Below are positions 5,415-7,412 of a stretch of DNA of 7,412 nt, in pieces; position 1 is the first letter of the stretch; each line of letters starts with the position of its first letter. Made by a program: the position numbers and the translations under genes. Below the pieces are notes generated by a model. That model was not told the origin of the DNA and did not search any database. It saw only the letters and a list, made by a program, of their open reading frames with translations. Source of the stretch: Scatosoma sp045128175. GTDB lineage: Bacteria; Bacillota; Clostridia; Christensenellales; Borkfalkiaceae. The stretch spans positions 1 through 7,412 of the forward strand of contig JBGVRF010000029.1 of the NCBI GenBank assembly GCA_045128175.1, given 5' to 3'.

Positions 5415-5503
5415 GGAGGGTTATCGAAGTGGTCATAACGAGGCGGTCTTGAAAACCGTTTGCCTTCACGGGCGCGTGAGTTCGAATCTCACACCCTCCG
5501 CCA
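5415..5503 (+). tRNA. tRNA-Ser (anticodon UGA), CCA encoded
   Basis: A complete class II tRNA. The acceptor stem is GGAGGGT/ACCCTCC (5415-5421 and 5493-5499), the D-stem TCG/CGA, and the anticodon stem GCGGT/ACCGT around CTTGAAA with TGA at 5450-5452. A long variable arm typical of tRNA-Ser has a GCC/GGC stem. The T-arm is GTGAG-TTCGAAT-CTCAC (5476-5492), followed by discriminator G and an encoded CCA. It reads UCA and related serine codons. It has its own promoter and terminator, and the mobile-element integrase follows 67 bases downstream on the opposite strand, so the tRNA or its broken neighbour is likely the integration target. Confidence 0.97.
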
Positions 5504-5506
5504 CTT

Positions 5507-5540
5507 GCCTTGGAATTCGTTTGAATTCCAAGGCTTTTTC
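5507..5540 (+). terminator. Terminator of the tRNA-Ser gene
   Basis: GCCTTGGAATTC (5507-5518) pairs perfectly with GAATTCCAAGGC (5523-5534) around a GTTT loop, followed by TTTTTC. It begins four bases after the CCA end. Confidence 0.92.
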
Positions 5541-5570
5541 TTTGCTTACTGCGTATCATTTTTTGAGTTG

Positions 5571-6776
5571 TTACGCTGTAATTGCAAGAGCGTTTTCGAT
5601 CACCGATGCGCTTCCTCTCTTGCTCTCTGCATCGAGGTGAGCATAGGTGTCTGCTGTAATGGTGATGGTGCTGTGTCCGAGCCATCCTTGGATTTTCTTC
5701 ATGTCCTCACCGTTGGAGAGCATCAGAGTTGCACAGGAGTGTCGAAGGTCATGGAATCTGATCTTGTCGAGTCCGTGCCTGCGGAGGAGGACGGCGAAGT
5801 GGTTGGTTACGTAGTTTGGCTTTAAGAGGTTACCCATCGAATCCACGCATACGTAATCTTCGTACTTTCTATTGTAGGAGCTTCGAAGCACCTTTTTCAT
5901 TTCCTCTTGGCGTTCCTTCTCCTTGCGGAGTTCCTCGCAGATGAAGGTCATCAGAGGCAGGCTTCTCATTGAGGACTTGGATTTCATGATATCCATTCCT
6001 CTGATGACCGTCTTGCCGTTTGATTTGTCCTCGATGACCTTGTGGCGAAGATGGATGAGTTCTTCATCGTAATCGATTGCCGACCACTTGATGCCGAGAA
6101 CTTCGCTTCGTCTGACACCGTAGTAGATGGTGAGCATGACGACGATGCGGAGCGGATCATCTCGCAGAGCCATGAGCAGTTCCTTGAGCTTGGTTTCGTT
6201 GTAGTAGCTTGCCACGTACTTTACCGCTTTGGGGCGGTTAGCTTGGTCACACGGGTTGAAAGGAATAATTCTTTTCTTCATTGCGTGCTTGAAGGAAAGG
6301 TGGAGTAGGTTGTGATGCTTTTGAGCCGTACAACCCGACAGCCCTTCTTCGAAGAGGTAATTGTAGTAGGCGTTCAGTTCATCGCCGGTCACATCCTTGA
6401 CCGAGATTTGGTTTTCTTCGAAGTATGGGTAAAGCCTTGCTTCGATCATGCCTTGATACGTGCTGTATGTTGTCGGTGCAATGTTGTAACGGTATTCCTC
6501 TAACCAATCCATGAGGTATTTGTGCAGAGGCATATCCGCAACCTTGCGTTTCTGTTGCTCGGCAGGTGTAAGGCATTCTTGAAGGTATGCCTTGCCCGAA
6601 TTGTATTCAGCGAGGATTTCGCTGAGTCGAGCGTTTGCTTCGGTCTTGCTTCCTTTCTTTGCTTCGAGGTTAAGCCCCATCCATTTCTCCTTTCTTTTTC
6701 CTTCGGGAGTATAAAGGTTGATGACGGCATACCACTTGCCTGCCTTTTCAGCGAGGCGACCAGTTATTGTTCTCAT
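5571..6776 (-). CDS. Tyrosine recombinase / phage-type site-specific integrase
   Basis: A 401-residue integrase of the phage and conjugative-transposon type, which inserts and excises the element by strand exchange through a 3'-phosphotyrosine. Three parts are visible: an N-terminal arm-binding domain (about 1-60, with the KWYAVINLYTPEGKRKEKW pattern), a SAM-like core-binding domain (about 85-180), and a catalytic domain (about 190-395). The catalytic set is complete: R222 in YYGVRRSEVLG, a lysine in the KSKSSMRSLPL hairpin (265 or 267), H342 and R345 in HDLRH, H368 in GWLGHS, and nucleophile Y378 in TADTYAHLD. AAGGAG stands 8 bases before the ATG. The gene points at tRNA-Ser, and its stop lies 67 bases from the tRNA's CCA end, the usual layout at the left junction of tRNA-targeting elements. 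It appears intact. Confidence 0.96.
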   Translation of the reverse strand: MRTITGRLAEKAGKWYAVINLYTPEGKRKEKWMGLNLEAKKGSKTEANARLSEILAEYNSGKAYLQECLTPAEQQKRKVADMPLHKYLMDWLEEYRYNIAPTTYSTYQGMIEARLYPYFEENQISVKDVTGDELNAYYNYLFEEGLSGCTAQKHHNLLHLSFKHAMKKRIIPFNPCDQANRPKAVKYVASYYNETKLKELLMALRDDPLRIVVMLTIYYGVRRSEVLGIKWSAIDYDEELIHLRHKVIEDKSNGKTVIRGMDIMKSKSSMRSLPLMTFICEELRKEKERQEEMKKVLRSSYNRKYEDYVCVDSMGNLLKPNYVTNHFAVLLRRHGLDKIRFHDLRHSCATLMLSNGEDMKKIQGWLGHSTITITADTYAHLDAESKRGSASVIENALAITA

Positions 6777-6811
6777 TATGTGTTCTCCTTGTTCGTAGAT
6801 TTGGTATGTAG

Positions 6812-6846
6812 GTGGTATTCTCGTCTGCCTGACTACACAATACCAC
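6812..6846. repeat. Inverted repeat GTGGTATT / AATACCAC between excisionase and integrase genes
   Basis: Perfect 8-base arms at 6812-6819 and 6839-6846 with a 19-base centre. The right arm overlaps the proposed minus-strand -10 box of the integrase. No T-run follows, so an operator or excisionase-binding site is more likely than a terminator. Confidence 0.5.
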
Positions 6847-6865
6847 AGAAGTTATTTAAAGTCCA
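6837..6865 (-). promoter_or_regulatory. Possible extended -10 promoter for the integrase gene
   Basis: On the minus strand, TGGACT (6860-6865), a 17-base spacer ending in TGG, and TATTGT (6837-6842). The TGn extension may offset the modest hexamers. It would allow integrase expression independent of the toxin-excisionase message. Confidence 0.4.
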
Positions 6866-6879
6866 GAGATTATTGGTGA

Positions 6880-7101
6880 TTATACGGGACTAAATTGATA
6901 ATTTTTTGTGTCCGTCAGAAAAGAGACGAGACACATCTTCGGAACGATGATTTTGCCACCGACCTTGATGGACGAAAGACGACCGCTGCTGATGAGGTCG
7001 TAGGTTTTATTTTTGCCGAGACGAAGGACTTTAGCTGCTTCGATAACGGTCATTACTTCGGGTTCGTTCTTTAACATAGAAAGGCAATTTCTTTCGGTCA
7101 T
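6880..7101 (-). CDS. Excisionase-family DNA-binding protein (MerR-like winged helix)
   Basis: A 73-residue protein with the excisionase signature MTVIEAAKVLRLGKNKTYDL (17-36), then ISSGRLSSIKVGGKIIVP (37-54), the helix and wing of an Xis-type winged helix domain, ending in a short C-terminal helix. Excisionases bend attachment-site DNA and steer the integrase toward excision. Partner and site are inferred from the integrase gene 103 bases downstream on the same strand. The ATG at 7101 is preceded by AGGAGG lying inside the last codons of the upstream toxin gene, and only one base separates that gene's stop from this start, so translation is probably coupled. M9 or M17 could also start a protein with the whole domain, but lack a comparable ribosome binding site. 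Confidence 0.9.
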   Translation of the reverse strand: MTERNCLSMLKNEPEVMTVIEAAKVLRLGKNKTYDLISSGRLSSIKVGGKIIVPKMCLVSFLTDTKNYQFSPV

Positions 7102-7102
7102 C

Positions 7103-7412
7103 TTATGTTTCCTCCTTTTTTATGTCCAAGCTGATGCATATTGCTTGGTTGACTTTCTTGATGATTGGCGCTTCGATTCTTCCTATAAAATTGCGAAGCC
7201 GGTTTTTGTCTATAGCACGGATATGTTCGAGAAGAATATAGGAGTCCTTCGGCAGTATATCTGTTCCCATGAATACGTGCGTTGGCAGGTAGGTTTTCTT
7301 TTGTATGCTCGTGATCGGAGCGATGATGGTTGTGGGGCTATGCTTGTTTCCGATATCGTTCTGAATAATTAAAACAGGACGGATACCGTCCTGTTCGCTT
7401 CCTTGCACGGGG
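7103..7412 (-). CDS. MazF/PemK-family mRNA interferase toxin (5' truncated by window)
   Basis: The visible 103 residues lack only the first part of the family domain (typically MxKRGDIYxADLSP). The visible sequence begins PVQGSEQDGIRPVLIIQND, followed by HSPTTIIAPITS and LPTHV, and LLEHIRAIDKNRL. The Arg of GIRPVL and the Thr of APITS are 23 residues apart and match R25 and T48 of Bacillus MazF, the catalytic pair for sequence-specific mRNA cleavage, so the enzyme looks active. EQDG replaces the more usual EQGG. The frame stays open to base 7412, so the GTG at 7408 is internal. It is the first visible gene of a toxin-excisionase-integrase operon; no antitoxin is in view, though one may lie just beyond the edge. 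It could serve to hold the element in the population. Confidence 0.93.
   Translation of the reverse strand, partial: PVQGSEQDGIRPVLIIQNDIGNKHSPTTIIAPITSIQKKTYLPTHVFMGTDILPKDSYILLEHIRAIDKNRLRNFIGRIEAPIIKKVNQAICISLDIKKEET
7373..7395 (-). repeat. Terminator-like hairpin inside the MazF-family gene
   Basis: Perfect 10-base arms AACAGGACGG (7373-7382) and CCGTCCTGTT (7386-7395) around a 3-base loop. Read on the minus strand, the stem is followed by TTTTAATT, like an intrinsic terminator, within the codons for EQDGIRPVL. Confidence 0.55.

Noticed and set aside
5242..5685. Minus-strand 147-residue open frame containing GGGCEIRTHAPVKANGFQD
   Set aside because: This stretch is the antisense translation of tRNA-Ser, a well-known false protein in databases. 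The frame also runs over the tRNA terminator and into the integrase 3' end.

Overview
The window looks like a chromosomal segment of an anaerobic Gram-positive bacterium, most likely a Clostridia-type Firmicute. The reasons are a sodium-pumping decarboxylase beta subunit, AGGAGG-type ribosome binding sites before most genes, consensus vegetative promoters with 17-base spacers, and strong hairpin-plus-T-run terminators. Genus-level assignment is not possible by reading alone.

Layout. Bases 2-872 hold the 3' end of a sodium ion-translocating decarboxylase beta-subunit gene and a small membrane-anchor gene resembling the gamma (OadG-type) subunit. Bases 933-2096 encode a cation diffusion facilitator whose membrane metal site reads N-D-D-D, as in Mn2+ exporters; a strong terminator follows. 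Bases 2315-3289 encode a membrane-anchored alpha/beta hydrolase with its own promoter. Bases 3345-3913 form a compact divergent pair: a Cys-rich small protein of unknown function on the minus strand and an XRE-type regulator on the plus strand. Their 95-base intergenic region carries three CAAG-N4-CTTG operators around a perfect TTGACA-17-TATAAT promoter. Bases 3950-4966 (minus) encode a ketopantoate reductase-family protein.

From about 5176 the window changes character. A consensus promoter drives a 5'-half tRNA-Ser(UGA) remnant that stops matching two bases past the anticodon loop. About 190 bases on lies a complete tRNA-Ser(UGA) with its own promoter and terminator. Right after it, on the minus strand and pointing at the tRNA, lies a mobile-element integration module: a tyrosine integrase (5571-6776), an excisionase-type DNA-binding protein (6880-7101) and, one base upstream of that, a MazF/PemK-family RNase toxin running off the window edge. 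I read this as the left end of an integrated element at a tRNA-Ser gene. The broken tRNA copy may be the original target, and the intact copy may be a replacement carried by the element.

The two most interesting items are the tightly controlled XRE/Cys-rich protein cassette and the broken-plus-intact tRNA-Ser arrangement next to the toxin-excisionase-integrase operon.
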